Shown one piece after another: positions 1-9,128 of a stretch of 64,000 nt of DNA. Made by a program: the position numbers and the translations under genes. The notes under the pieces were generated by a model. It worked only from the letters and a program-made list of their open reading frames with translations, searched no databases and was not told where the DNA came from. Where the stretch lies: positions 186,001 through 250,000 of the forward strand of contig JAEWZN010000010.1 of NCBI GenBank assembly GCA_023395255.1, given 5' to 3'. This DNA comes from Deferribacteres bacterium. GTDB lineage: Bacteria; Chrysiogenota; Deferribacteres; Deferribacterales; Geovibrionaceae. The stretch's first letter is position 1, and the number at the start of each line of letters is the position of its first letter.

Positions 1-300
1 CATAACTTCACGCATTCCGTGGCTAGTGCTGCCTGTTTCAACAGCCGCTGAGGATTCGTAAAGTATTCCGTAGGTCATTCTGCCTTCTTCAGAGTACAGG
101 GTTTTATCCCCTTTTCTCATCCATGCAGTGAGCCTGCTGTCTTCGATGGGTGAACCAAATTGCAGAAGGACGGTTTTTTTTCCTTTATCATCAGTGAGTT
201 CAACGTTTTTATTGAGCCAGCCCTTTTCAGAGGCAGAGGCACTCAGCAGGCAGAAGAGAAGTAGTAAAAATGTATAACTGACAGTGATGGCTTTGTTCAT
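1..300 (-). CDS. Secreted protein of unknown function, 3' end outside the window
   Basis: The start codon is the ATG ending at 300 and 100 codons stay open to the left edge, so the C-terminus is missing. The first ~22 residues are a Sec-type signal peptide: Lys near the start, then a Leu/Phe-rich core and an Ala/Ser cleavage region. The mature part is hydrophilic (ELTDDKGKKTVLLQFGSP near residue 30), with no cysteine or haem motif in the visible portion. It starts 15 bp after the stop of the TorA-like gene and is probably co-transcribed with it and the sensor/regulator pair. I do not recognise the family. It could be a periplasmic accessory of the molybdoenzyme, but only its position suggests this. 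Confidence 0.75.
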   Translation of the reverse strand, partial: MNKAITVSYTFLLLLFCLLSASASEKGWLNKNVELTDDKGKKTVLLQFGSPIEDSRLTAWMRKGDKTLYSEEGRMTYGILYESSAAVETGSTSHGMREVM

Positions 301-315
301 CTTTATTACTTAATA

Positions 316-2709
316 TTATTCTTCCGTTATTACAACCGGATTTTTGTACGCCTCGTTATTTTTTATCTTTCCCTGAAATTTTCTTAATGACACAAGACAG
401 CTGTGAGCGGCACATGCCTGAGCCAGTTTTGATGTCGGTCTGGACGGTGTGAGAACGTTCACATTGCCGCTGACACATCGCGCTCCGACACCGCAGGGCT
501 CCTCCGGGGAGTACCATGCCCCCTCGTCAACCCTGACAACGAACCTTCTCAGTGTGGCGCTCACCTGTGCTCCGCAGATTATCGAGCCCCTGTCATTATA
601 TACTTCAACGAGGTCGCCCTCCCTTATTCCAAGCTCACGGGCATCATCAGGGTTAATGACAATCGGCTCACGCCCCTTCACCTTGTACTGCTCTTTAAGG
701 GAAATGTTATCCATCTGCGAGTGCAGCCTGTGTTTAGGGTGTATGGAAAGAAGGTGATACTTATGCCTTTTTGCCAGATCAGCCCCAAGCCATTCCTTGG
801 GTTCGATCCATGTGGGATGCCCCGGACAGTCGTCATAGCCGAAGCTGGCAACTTTTTCGGAGAAGATCTCTATCTTGCCCGATGGAGTGAACAGCGGCGA
901 AGTCTGAGGGTTTTTGCGGAAATCCGCAAGCCTGACAAAGTTTTTATTTTTTGAAGGCACTTTGAACTCTATCGAACCCTGTCTCCAGAACTGCTCAAAA
1001 GGAACATTTGTTTCCACGTTTGAATAGCTCCAGCGTATCCAGTCCATCTGGCTGCGTCCTTCGGTGAAATCCTTTTCAAAACCGAGGCGTTTGGAAAGCT
1101 CAGTGAGTATCCAGTAGTCGTCTCTGGATTCGAAAAGAGGGGGAACAACCTGTTTCATTGCCCATATATGCGTATTGGAATAGGGGTCTCCGTAGGTTAT
1201 GTCATTTCGTTCAAAAGTGGAGGTAACGGGCAGAACTATGTCCGCATATTTAGCCGTGGCGTTCCATACTATTTCATGGGTAATTATGTTCTCCACTCCG
1301 CGCATCCCTTCCAGCAGTTCATTGGTATTGGGGTGCTGGGTGATGATATTTGAGCCCATATTATGCAGCAGGGAGATCTTGGGGTAGGTGATCTTGTTGC
1401 CGTTGAAGTCTATGGTTCTGCCGGGGTTGAGCAGCATTTCGCCTATTCTGGACGCGGGTATCACGGTTCTGGCGGAGTTGCGCCCCTGAGACATTCTGCG
1501 CGGCATTACCTTGCCGGAGTATGCTAGCCCGCCGTTGCCGAACTGGTAGCCGCCTCCGGGTGTTCCCACCTGTCCGAGCATGCATGCAAGGGTGATGAGC
1601 GCCCAGTGGAACTGCTCGCCGTTGTCCGCGCGCTGGCATCCGTAGTGGCTGTTCAGCAGAGTACCTGTTTTCCGGAATTCGGTAGCAAGTCTTCTTATGG
1701 TTCCGGAGCTTATGCCGCATATTTTTTCTGCCCACTCAGGGCTTTTGCGCACTCCGTCACTTTTGCCCGTGAGGTAGTTTTTGAAAATATCGAAGCCCAC
1801 GGTATATTTATCCATGAACGAGCTGTCATATTCGCCGTTAAGGAGCAGCTCAAAGCAGATCGCCATTATCATCGCCACATCGGTGTTCGGTTTTATGGGA
1901 ATCCATTCTGCATCCATAAACTTAGCTGTTTCGGTGTACACGGGGTCTATGCTGATGAACTTCATTCCGGAGTTTTTCATATTAACAAACCACTCAATTC
2001 TGGAATGATCGGGCACAGAGTAGCTTATGCGGAAAGTCTTGAACGGGTCAGAGCCCCAGAGCACCATGGTTTTGGTGTGTTTTGCTATCATTTCATAAGT
2101 GGTCTGATAGCTGTATATTTCCAGCCCGCCCATGACATGGGGCAGGATATGGGTTGCGGCTCCGGCGGAGTAATCGCCTATTGTATCGGTAAATCCGCCG
2201 AAAAGCCCCAGAAACCTTCCCTGAAGTATGTCCGGTCTGCCTATGACTCCGGGGTGTGACCACCCGGCGAAAGAAGGGCGGTATATGGATTCGTTACCGT
2301 TATTGTTTTTTACATCTTTCAGTATTTTAGCCACAAGATCGAGGGCAGTTTTCCAGTCGACCCTGACAAATTCCTCGCAGCCTCTCAGTGCTGTGTTTCT
2401 CTGTCCGGCGAGAAAGCTTTTCCTGACGCAGGGGTATTTTATTCTGTTCTGCGAGTGCACGTATTCCGGCAGGCTGTAAAGCATGGAGGTAGGCGCGTAA
2501 TCATCTTCATGAGGTTCCGCCCCCATGAATCTGCCGCCTGAGACAACAGCCTTAAGCGCGCCGAAGTGTGTGGCGTGAGGAATTTTCACGGCAGCGGACT
2601 TATCTGTCATTGCAAACAGCTCATTGTAAGATCCGCTCAGCATTAAGGCGGAAGAAAAAAGACCCATTTTCAGAAGGTCTCTTCTGCTTATTCCGTCAAA
2701 ACCGTTCAT
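316..2709 (-). CDS. torA: TorA/BisC-type periplasmic molybdopterin S- or N-oxide reductase
   Basis: Catalytic subunit of the DMSO-reductase family that reduces trimethylamine N-oxide, DMSO or related S/N-oxides in the periplasm. The 797 residues begin with a twin-arginine signal (SRRDLLKMG, residues 8-16). There is no N-terminal CxxC...C cluster, so no [4Fe-4S] centre is expected, as in the TorA/BisC/DorA class. The motif GDYSAGAA (178-185) places Ser181 where this class has its Mo ligand. HPTWIEPKEWLG near residue 650 and the C-terminal molybdopterin-dinucleotide-binding domain also match TorA. Length is normal for the family. A two-component system lies immediately upstream on the same strand, as torR/torS accompanies torCAD in enterobacteria. 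No TorC-type cytochrome or TorD chaperone is visible beside it. The exact oxide substrate cannot be read from the sequence. Confidence 0.88.
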   Translation of the reverse strand: MNGFDGISRRDLLKMGLFSSALMLSGSYNELFAMTDKSAAVKIPHATHFGALKAVVSGGRFMGAEPHEDDYAPTSMLYSLPEYVHSQNRIKYPCVRKSFLAGQRNTALRGCEEFVRVDWKTALDLVAKILKDVKNNNGNESIYRPSFAGWSHPGVIGRPDILQGRFLGLFGGFTDTIGDYSAGAATHILPHVMGGLEIYSYQTTYEMIAKHTKTMVLWGSDPFKTFRISYSVPDHSRIEWFVNMKNSGMKFISIDPVYTETAKFMDAEWIPIKPNTDVAMIMAICFELLLNGEYDSSFMDKYTVGFDIFKNYLTGKSDGVRKSPEWAEKICGISSGTIRRLATEFRKTGTLLNSHYGCQRADNGEQFHWALITLACMLGQVGTPGGGYQFGNGGLAYSGKVMPRRMSQGRNSARTVIPASRIGEMLLNPGRTIDFNGNKITYPKISLLHNMGSNIITQHPNTNELLEGMRGVENIITHEIVWNATAKYADIVLPVTSTFERNDITYGDPYSNTHIWAMKQVVPPLFESRDDYWILTELSKRLGFEKDFTEGRSQMDWIRWSYSNVETNVPFEQFWRQGSIEFKVPSKNKNFVRLADFRKNPQTSPLFTPSGKIEIFSEKVASFGYDDCPGHPTWIEPKEWLGADLAKRHKYHLLSIHPKHRLHSQMDNISLKEQYKVKGREPIVINPDDARELGIREGDLVEVYNDRGSIICGAQVSATLRRFVVRVDEGAWYSPEEPCGVGARCVSGNVNVLTPSRPTSKLAQACAAHSCLVSLRKFQGKIKNNEAYKNPVVITEE

Positions 2710-2742
2710 AAAACAATAACCTCGTAATAATAACGCATTGCG

Positions 2743-4104
2743 TCACGCTTCATTTTCAGCGGCAACCTTGGTATCGCAGCCGCAGTCTTCTTTTAAGTTG
2801 TAGCAAAGCGTGACGGTTGTACCCTTGTCCTTTTCAGATTCAATCAGGAAGCTCCAGCCGAGACTGAAACAGAGACGCCTGACTATGGCGACACCGAAGC
2901 CGAAGCCTTCCGCGTGATATTTTCCTGAGTTTTTTCTCAGCAGGTTAAGCTGGGCGCTGCTTATGCCCATGCCCGTATCCTTCACTGAGAGACACTTTTC
3001 TCTTATAATCACAGTCACCTTGCCTGTCTGGGTGTAGGTGAATGCGTTTCGCAGCAGGTTGGAAACAAGTATGTTCATCACCTGCGGGGCGACAGGAAGC
3101 TTCTGGGGGTAAAGCTCCTCTACTTCAACTTTAACAGGTTTTCCTGCTATAAGATACATATGCTCCTGAACAGTCTCATTCACGACTGTCAGGGTGTCTG
3201 TTTCCTCAAAGTCAAACTCCCCTATGGTTTCGTATCTGGAAAGCCAGAGGAAGGATTTGATCAGATGCTCCATTTTGGCAGTGGCTCGTTCCACGCGCCC
3301 CACTATACGGGCGATTTTTTCATCCTCGGTAGCCCCGGTCTGTTCCAGCAGTTCCAGTGCGCCTTTGATTGTGGCCACAGGTGTCCGCAGTTCGTGCGAT
3401 GCATCCCTTGCGAATGCCGCCTCTCTGGCTACGGAGGCGTGGAGATCGTCCAGAGTGTTTTTCAGGGTGGCAGCGAGAAAGCCTATCTCATCATCCCTGT
3501 AACTGCTCACAAAATCATCCGGCAGCGGTGAGCCCGTACCGCGCTCTTTTATGTAATCAGCCAGAGTGACCACAGGGTTGATGACCTTGTGCGCCGTTAT
3601 CAGCCCCATCACAAAGCCGAAAACCATGATGGGCATAAGCACACCAAGTATAGTAACCCGGAGAGAGCTCAGCGATTCCCTGCTGGCATCCAGTCTGGTA
3701 ACATTATACAGCATGTAGAATCTTTCGCCGTCAGGCAGATTTCTTATGATAATGTGATATTTCTGCTGGTTGCTGGTTCTTGAATATTCTCCCTCAGGCA
3801 GTTTGGTCAGATCCTTTTTTGCCCACTCCGGCAGAAGTTCTTCACCGTAGTAAACATTTATGAACGGTGAAGACGGCTTCGGCATAAAAAATGAGTTAGA
3901 GGTAGGGGCAGCAAAGGTGGACATATGGCTGCGGAGATAATACTCCGCCTCCATTTTTATCGTCCTCTGCTTTGATCTGGTTTCGCTTAGCTGGGTGGAA
4001 AATATAACCCCGAAAACTATGAGCGAACCGAGAAGAAGGCTTGTGCCTATGAAGACAAGAATTATTCTGCTTCTTAGGCCGGTTTTAAACCGCATCAGGC
4101 TCAT
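2743..4104 (-). CDS. Membrane sensor histidine kinase (OmpR-partner type)
   Basis: Sensor kinase of 453 residues. TM1 (about 13-36) and TM2 (about 150-170) flank a ~110-residue periplasmic domain. They are followed by a HAMP-like linker, the HisKA box DASHELRTPVA with phospho-acceptor His237, and a HATPase_c domain with NLLRNAFTYT (N box) and GMGIS/GFGFGVAIVRR (G boxes). Its start overlaps the end of the response regulator by 20 bp, so the two are translationally coupled. The downstream gene is the TorA-like reductase, so its ligand may be that substrate or a related respiratory signal (inference). It is much simpler than enterobacterial TorS, which is a hybrid kinase with receiver and HPt domains. 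Confidence 0.9.
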   Translation of the reverse strand: MSLMRFKTGLRSRIILVFIGTSLLLGSLIVFGVIFSTQLSETRSKQRTIKMEAEYYLRSHMSTFAAPTSNSFFMPKPSSPFINVYYGEELLPEWAKKDLTKLPEGEYSRTSNQQKYHIIIRNLPDGERFYMLYNVTRLDASRESLSSLRVTILGVLMPIMVFGFVMGLITAHKVINPVVTLADYIKERGTGSPLPDDFVSSYRDDEIGFLAATLKNTLDDLHASVAREAAFARDASHELRTPVATIKGALELLEQTGATEDEKIARIVGRVERATAKMEHLIKSFLWLSRYETIGEFDFEETDTLTVVNETVQEHMYLIAGKPVKVEVEELYPQKLPVAPQVMNILVSNLLRNAFTYTQTGKVTVIIREKCLSVKDTGMGISSAQLNLLRKNSGKYHAEGFGFGVAIVRRLCFSLGWSFLIESEKDKGTTVTLCYNLKEDCGCDTKVAAENEA

Positions 4105-4780
4105 ATGGAGTTTCTTCGGCTATCTTATATCCTCTTCCCCTCACTGTATGGAGAAGTTCTTTCTCAAAAGGCTTATCCACAAGCTGGCGCAGCGTGTAAA
4201 AATGCGCTTTGAGGGCATTTGTCTGCGGCGGCTGATCCTTCCATATGGCGTATTCCAGTTCCTCTTTGGAAACTATGCCGGGGTGAGCCTCCATCAGTTT
4301 GCGAAGGATGGTGAAACAGACTCCGGGAAGATCTATTATTTTCCCGCTGCGCATAACGCATCCGTTTTCAGGGTCAAGGCTGAGCCCGCCCACTTCAAAA
4401 ACCTCTGCGACGCTGTGCTTTGTCCTTCTCACCGCAGCTTCCAGACGCACCTTGAGCTCAGCAAGCTCAAAAGGCTTCGGCAGGTAATCGTCCGTACCTG
4501 ATTCAAAACCGTCCAGCTTATCGTTAAGCATGGTTCTGGCCGTCAGCATAATTACGGGCATGTTCAGCCTCAGTTTCTGTCTCAGCAGCCTGCATACTTC
4601 AAAACCGTTAATGCCGGGAAGGTTGATGTCAAGCACAAGGGCATCATAATGGTTCTCCTGTGCAAACTGCAGACCCGCCTCACCTGTAATGGCGTAGTCC
4701 ACACTCCAGCCCTGCATTTCAAAATAGTCGATTACGTTTTCCGCAAGATCCGAATCGTCTTCAATCAACAGCAATCTCAT
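4085..4780 (-). CDS. OmpR/PhoB-family response regulator
   Basis: DNA-binding response regulator of 231 residues, first gene of the operon. The receiver domain has the acidic pair D8/D9, phospho-acceptor D51 (VLDINLPG), T80 and K102. The C-terminal winged helix (about 130-225) ends in LLHTVRGRGYKI, the usual wing signature of OmpR-type regulators. It is coupled to the kinase downstream by a 20-bp overlap. A likely target is its own promoter region, which carries the inverted repeat described at 4823-4867, and thereby the reductase operon. Confidence 0.92.
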   Translation of the reverse strand: MRLLLIEDDSDLAENVIDYFEMQGWSVDYAITGEAGLQFAQENHYDALVLDINLPGINGFEVCRLLRQKLRLNMPVIMLTARTMLNDKLDGFESGTDDYLPKPFELAELKVRLEAAVRRTKHSVAEVFEVGGLSLDPENGCVMRSGKIIDLPGVCFTILRKLMEAHPGIVSKEELEYAIWKDQPPQTNALKAHFYTLRQLVDKPFEKELLHTVRGRGYKIAEETPYEPDAV

Positions 4781-5097
4781 CTTATTGCGACCTCTTTTAT
4801 CTCAGATAAAACCAATAGGGAATATAGGCACTTGCGTAATAATTGCACTAGAAAAATAATGCCTATACAATTTTTACATTGGTTCACACACCCTAACATG
4901 CTCTTTTTTGAGCATAAAACCCCACACTGTCATATATTAACTGTCTTGGAGTAAAGTAGAAGTAAAAGTTTAAATAAATATTGAATCAAACTCAAAGGAA
5001 CTCTTCCCGCGCTCTGGCTTTTCTTTTTTATCTGTTGCCTTCCCCGCCGTTTCTGGTAGATTCAGCGGATCATCGGATTTTCAAAAGGAGAGAGTTT
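4781..5097. promoter_or_regulatory. Divergent intergenic region with long inverted repeat
   Basis: AT-rich gap between the leftward regulator operon and the rightward methyltransferase. The 8-mer TATAGGCA at 4823-4830 recurs inverted as TGCCTATA at 4860-4867, with 29 bp between copies. This is a plausible operator for the adjacent OmpR-type regulator, upstream of its own start at 4780. A second hairpin has arms ATGCTC (4898-4903) and GAGCAT (4910-4915) around six T residues. I find no further gene here. Confidence 0.4.
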
Positions 5098-5946
5098 ATG
5101 AACCCCTCAGGAACCTATTCAGTTCTGGACAGCGGAAGCGGAAGAAAGCTGGAAAAAGTCGGCAGCTTTATACTGGACAGACCCTGCGCTCAGGCAGTGT
5201 GGAACAAATCCGTTTCGGAAAACGAATGGAAAAACGTTCACGCAATATTTTCCAGAGAAGGGGGGAACAGCTGGTCATACAGAAAAACACTGCCCAGAGA
5301 ATGGGTGATAGAGATAGACGGGCTGAAGTTTTACATCAGCCCCACAGACTTCGGTCATCTCGGAGTGTTCCCCGAACATAGGTATTCATGGGGCTTCATG
5401 GCCGAGCTTATAAAAAATGCAGACAGGAAACTCCGTGTGCTGAACCTTTTCTCTTACTCCGGCGCGGCAACCCTCGCTGCATGCAAGGCCGGAGCGGAAG
5501 TGACCCATGTTGACGCTTCACAGAAGATAAATGACCTCGCGAAGAGGAACATAATTCTCAACGAACTGGATCCTGCAAAAGTCAAATGGATCACCGATGA
5601 TGTGATCAAGTACCTTAAGCGTGAGGAAAAACGCGGCTCAAGATACGACGGCATAATACTCGATCCGCCCAGCTTCGGCAGAGGCAGTAAGGGCGAGGTA
5701 TTCAAGATAGACACTCATCTGCCTGAAATAATAAAACTCTGCCGCAGCGTGATGAACGATAATCCTTCGTTTATAATACTCACATGCCATACTCCGGGCT
5801 ACACTCCGCTTACGCTTAAGAATATCCTCACTCAGGCGATGAGAGGCAAGGGCGGCGAGATCGAAACAAGAGAGCTCACTCTGGACAGAGGCGAAAGCCC
5901 GCTGCCCATACCCGCCGGCTATTTCGCCGCATGGAAGCGGGGATAA
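5098..5946 (+). CDS. Class I SAM-dependent methyltransferase (RlmI/PF10672-like)
   Basis: About 282 residues. I start it at the ATG at 5098 because AAAAGGAGAGAG lies just upstream; the frame stays open to 4981, but the extra 39 codons read like untranslated sequence. SAM-binding motif I is LNLFSYSGAATLAACKAGA, followed by VDAS, the acidic end of strand 2. The catalytic-type loop is LDPPSFGRG, close to the [ND]PP motif of nucleic-acid methyltransferases. It resembles the RlmI/RlmL-like group that methylates 23S rRNA, but lacks an N-terminal PUA domain, so the RNA target is unproven. It stands as a single gene on the opposite strand to the regulator operon. Confidence 0.82.
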   Translation: MNPSGTYSVLDSGSGRKLEKVGSFILDRPCAQAVWNKSVSENEWKNVHAIFSREGGNSWSYRKTLPREWVIEIDGLKFYISPTDFGHLGVFPEHRYSWGFMAELIKNADRKLRVLNLFSYSGAATLAACKAGAEVTHVDASQKINDLAKRNIILNELDPAKVKWITDDVIKYLKREEKRGSRYDGIILDPPSFGRGSKGEVFKIDTHLPEIIKLCRSVMNDNPSFIILTCHTPGYTPLTLKNILTQAMRGKGGEIETRELTLDRGESPLPIPAGYFAAWKRG

Positions 5947-6067
5947 GCTTCCGGCTGTGCCGGCACTGTGTCCGGAATGAGCGAAAAACATTATTTACCA
6001 ACCATCTGCGGGAGCAATATCCTCCTGAGAGCAATTTATAAATAAAAGAAGCGGACAGGGCATAAAA

Positions 6068-6748
6068 ATGAAATTAGATATTTTATACAGCGACAACCAT
6101 CTTCTGGCGGTTAATAAACCGGCAGGGCTGAGCACACAGGTGTCAAACGAGCATAAGGACAGTCTTGAGGAGCATGCCCGCGAGTGGGTGCGCAGGGAGT
6201 TCAATAAGCCGGGTAATGTGTTTCTCCATACTGTCCACAGGCTGGACAGACCTGTGAGCGGTGCTGTTCTGTTTGCCAGAACCGACAAGGCTCTTTCCCG
6301 TCTGAATGCTTCCTTGAGGGAGAAAAAAGCTGAGAAGATTTATCTTGCCGTTATTCAGGGCAACCCTCCTCAGGAGAGCGGAACCCTTGTCCATCACCAT
6401 TCACACGGTGATTTTAAGGCAAAGATAACCCCGAATCCGCACAAGGACTCCAAGATCGCAGTCCTTGAATATGAGCGTATCGCAAAAATGAACGGATTTT
6501 CACTTCTCAGGATACGCCTTGAAACAGGAAGATACCACCAGATCCGCGCTCAGCTCGGCTTTATAGGCTGTCCGGTAGCCTGTGATACGAAATACGGCAG
6601 CAGACTGAAACCTGAAAATGAATCAATAGCCCTTCACCACCGGGAGATGAGTTTTATACACCCCACGCTGGGAAGTGAGATCTCGGTCACTGCGGATATA
6701 CCGTCCTTTTATCCGTGGAATATCTTCCGTGAGTTACTCCGCTCTTAA
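6068..6748 (+). CDS. RluA-family pseudouridine synthase
   Basis: Isomerises uridine to pseudouridine in rRNA or tRNA. The 226-residue protein has the family's catalytic motif HRLDRPVSGAVLFA (about 57-70), whose first Asp is the nucleophile. It also has EKIYLAVI and the substrate-loop segment LETGRYHQIRAQLGFIGCPV with YGS. No N-terminal S4 RNA-binding domain is present, as in short RluA/RluC-like members. It is probably expressed with or near the methyltransferase 120 bp upstream, making a small RNA-modification pair. The exact modified position cannot be assigned. Confidence 0.9.
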   Translation: MKLDILYSDNHLLAVNKPAGLSTQVSNEHKDSLEEHAREWVRREFNKPGNVFLHTVHRLDRPVSGAVLFARTDKALSRLNASLREKKAEKIYLAVIQGNPPQESGTLVHHHSHGDFKAKITPNPHKDSKIAVLEYERIAKMNGFSLLRIRLETGRYHQIRAQLGFIGCPVACDTKYGSRLKPENESIALHHREMSFIHPTLGSEISVTADIPSFYPWNIFRELLRS

Positions 6749-7137
6749 TCTTACTGATTTTCAATAAGACTTTTCAGCAAAACAGAAAACCTAGTAAATA
6801 AATATTATTATTATCTTTTGTATCAATAATATAGCTATGTCTATCGAAATGTGCCCGGAAACAGCGGTAAAGCTCAAGTAAAACCGTGTTTTTTATAACG
6901 CTGTTCCTGCTCTTTACCCTAAAATTACCAATGCTCCAAACCCTGTGATAACATATGTTTGCTAATCATTGAAATACTTATGAATATGCGGATTTTTGTA
7001 TTTTTAATAATTTCGGCATATCATTTCCAGAACGCAGTATCTTTATTGACAACACTGATTAGATCTTTTAGTCTAGATGGAAACTAGGAAATATAACCTT
7101 CTGTTTTAATTTCTTTTATTTAAAAAAACTGGAGTGG
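6749..7137 (+). promoter_or_regulatory. Intergenic leader with promoter of the multiheme cytochrome operon
   Basis: AT-rich, non-coding gap of 389 bp. A good sigma-70-like promoter is present: -35 TTGACA at 7046-7051, a 17-bp spacer, and -10 TAGTCT at 7069-7074. That predicts a ~60-nt leader. GGAG at 7131-7134 is the ribosome-binding site; its spacing favours the second ATG (7141) over the first (7138). I see no strong terminator after the pseudouridine synthase and no other gene. Confidence 0.6.
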
Positions 7138-7140
7138 ATG

Positions 7141-8193
7141 ATGAGAATATTTTTCTTATTTACCATCATGGCTGTCGGCATTCTGTTCGGCACGCTTTCC
7201 GCACATGCTGCGTCCATGGTTCCGGACGATGAAAACTGCATGATGTGTCACAAGTATCCCGGTCTCAGCAGGGTCAGCGACGAAGGATATTTAAGACAGT
7301 TCTACGTGGATTCCGACAGGTATGCCCACTCCGTACACACAAAGGTCAAGTGTACGGGATGTCACACGGACATTAAGGAAATACCTCACAAAGAAGCCAA
7401 AATCGTAGACTGTGCAACCGAATGCCACATAACAATGGGTGATTCGGCCAAACCCTTCTCTCACAAAAAAATCGTGGAAGAGCTCAAAGGCAGCATTCAC
7501 AATGTTGATAACGAACACGTGAATGCCCGCATTGCAGAGGATTTCCCCACCTGTACCGACTGTCACAGCAACCCCACTTACCGTTTCATAACTGACGATG
7601 TAAGAGATGTGCACGATGCCAGAAGTCAGGACAAAATCTTCCAGAAATGCAGTGTCTGCCACGATCAGGATCCTTCTTACAAATACTATTTCAACCACGT
7701 AACCCACAGAATCAAAAACCTCTCCGCCAGCGAGGATGTTGTTAAAACATGCAGCAAGTGCCACTCAAGGGACGACATGGCGGAAAAACACAAGCTGAAA
7801 AACGCAGCCAGCACCTATCTTGACACCTTCCACGGAAAGGCGGTTGAGTTCGGTATGGAAAATGCGCCCACTTGTATCGACTGCCACGTGAGAGACGGAC
7901 AGTCCGTTCACAAGATACTCAGCCATAAAAGCCCCGACAGCGCCACTTATGTGGAAAACAGGTACAAGTCCTGTGAGGGTGAAGGATGCCACGCGAACAC
8001 CACTAGGGAGTTCGGTCTGATCAGAATGCACGTTGTGATCGATAAAGACCTCTACCCCATTGAGTTCTGGGTGGCTCTTGCTTTCACCGTACTTACCCTC
8101 GGCGTGTTCTTCATGCTTCAGGGTCTTATGATTCTCGAACTCATCAGGATAATGTTCCCGAAACTGAGTTTCAGACGTAAGAAAAACGGTTAA
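7141..8193 (+). CDS. Octahaem c-type cytochrome with C-terminal membrane anchor (CbcA-like)
   Basis: First gene of the electron-transfer operon, ~350 residues. A signal peptide (to about Ala24) is followed by eight haem sites: six standard CxxCH (CMMCH, CTGCH, CTDCH, CSVCH, CSKCH, CIDCH), one CX3CH (CATECH) and one CX4CH (CEGEGCH). A single hydrophobic helix lies near the C-terminus (about 305-328, FWVALAFTVLTLGVFFML), followed by a basic tail, so the haem domain should face the periplasm. The next gene is a membrane cytochrome b. This pairing resembles the CbcA (multihaem c) and CbcB (cytochrome b) quinol-oxidising pair of Geobacter. The likely job is to take electrons from the b subunit and hand them to periplasmic cytochromes. 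Assignment to CbcA is by architecture only. Confidence 0.85.
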   Translation: MRIFFLFTIMAVGILFGTLSAHAASMVPDDENCMMCHKYPGLSRVSDEGYLRQFYVDSDRYAHSVHTKVKCTGCHTDIKEIPHKEAKIVDCATECHITMGDSAKPFSHKKIVEELKGSIHNVDNEHVNARIAEDFPTCTDCHSNPTYRFITDDVRDVHDARSQDKIFQKCSVCHDQDPSYKYYFNHVTHRIKNLSASEDVVKTCSKCHSRDDMAEKHKLKNAASTYLDTFHGKAVEFGMENAPTCIDCHVRDGQSVHKILSHKSPDSATYVENRYKSCEGEGCHANTTREFGLIRMHVVIDKDLYPIEFWVALAFTVLTLGVFFMLQGLMILELIRIMFPKLSFRRKKNG

Positions 8194-8210
8194 GAGCGGG
8201 GGTGACAGAA

Positions 8211-9128
8211 ATGAAAGGATTACCATTAGTTAAAATAAAAAACGGCGAAAAACACTACCTGAAACTCACTCAGAACCAGAGAGTTCAGCACCTGTTTATC
8301 ATGGTCACGTTTATACTCCTCGTGGCTACGGGCTTCCCGCTTAAGTTCCACTTCTACCCATGGGCAAAACCCATGATAGAAATGTTCGGCGGGCTCCACG
8401 TCACAAGGATCATCCACAGGGTGTGCGGTGTTATCATGGTGGCTCAGTTCTTCTACCACTGGTACTACCTGTTTAAGAACATGGCAGTAAACTACATCAT
8501 ACCGGCTAAAAAAACCGGAACCTTCTCATGGGGCGAGTTCGGCAATTTTATCTACTACTCACCCATGTGCCCCCGTAAGAAGGATGCGCAGGATATAGCG
8601 GCGTTCATAAAATACGCTCTCTTCATAAGCGATGATATGCCCAAGCACGAGAGATTCCACTGGAGAGAAAAGTTTGACTACTGGGCGGTGTTCTGGGGTA
8701 TTCCCGTTCTCGGCCTCACGGGTCTTTTCCTGTGGTTCCCCGTATGGGCTACAACATTCCTCCCCGGCTGGGCGGTGAACATCAGCTACATTGCCCACTC
8801 TGACGAGGCTATGCTTGCTGTCAGCGTTATCTTCATATGGCACATGTACAACGCTCACGTTAACTACGACAAGTTCCCCATGTCGCCTCTGTTCATGACA
8901 GGCTATCTGCCTGAGCATCTCATGAAGCATGAGTACTACATGGAGTGGGCGAGGATAAACCGCATAGTGGAGAAAGACCCTTCACGTCTTCTTGACCTTG
9001 ATAAGGAGAGGGAAGCTGAAATGCTTACCAATCAGGAAAAAATAGAGCTCATAAGAGAGCAGATCGAATTTATGAAGGAAAGCACCACCGGCGGCAAATA
9101 CAACAGGGGAGGTTCTCACCATGAGTAA
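8211..9128 (+). CDS. Membrane cytochrome b subunit (CbcB-like, b561/FdnI type)
   Basis: About 305 residues. I prefer the ATG at 8211, placed ~6 nt after GGGGGTGA; a GTG at 8202 would add three residues but lies inside that site. Four or five hydrophobic helices carry His residues suited to two b haems, including QHLFIMV, FGGLHVTRIIHRV, FFYHWYYL and IWHMYNAH. The C-terminal ~60 residues are a charged cytoplasmic tail. It probably oxidises menaquinol and passes electrons to the 8-haem protein encoded upstream. It overlaps the next gene by 8 bp, indicating tight coupling. Confidence 0.85.
   Translation: MKGLPLVKIKNGEKHYLKLTQNQRVQHLFIMVTFILLVATGFPLKFHFYPWAKPMIEMFGGLHVTRIIHRVCGVIMVAQFFYHWYYLFKNMAVNYIIPAKKTGTFSWGEFGNFIYYSPMCPRKKDAQDIAAFIKYALFISDDMPKHERFHWREKFDYWAVFWGIPVLGLTGLFLWFPVWATTFLPGWAVNISYIAHSDEAMLAVSVIFIWHMYNAHVNYDKFPMSPLFMTGYLPEHLMKHEYYMEWARINRIVEKDPSRLLDLDKEREAEMLTNQEKIELIREQIEFMKESTTGGKYNRGGSHHE

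Noticed and set aside
1606..2259. Long plus-strand frame opposite the TorA-like gene
   Set aside because: It lies entirely antisense to a gene with intact family motifs and has no motif of its own. The same applies to other antisense frames in the cytochrome, oxidase, cit and icd genes.
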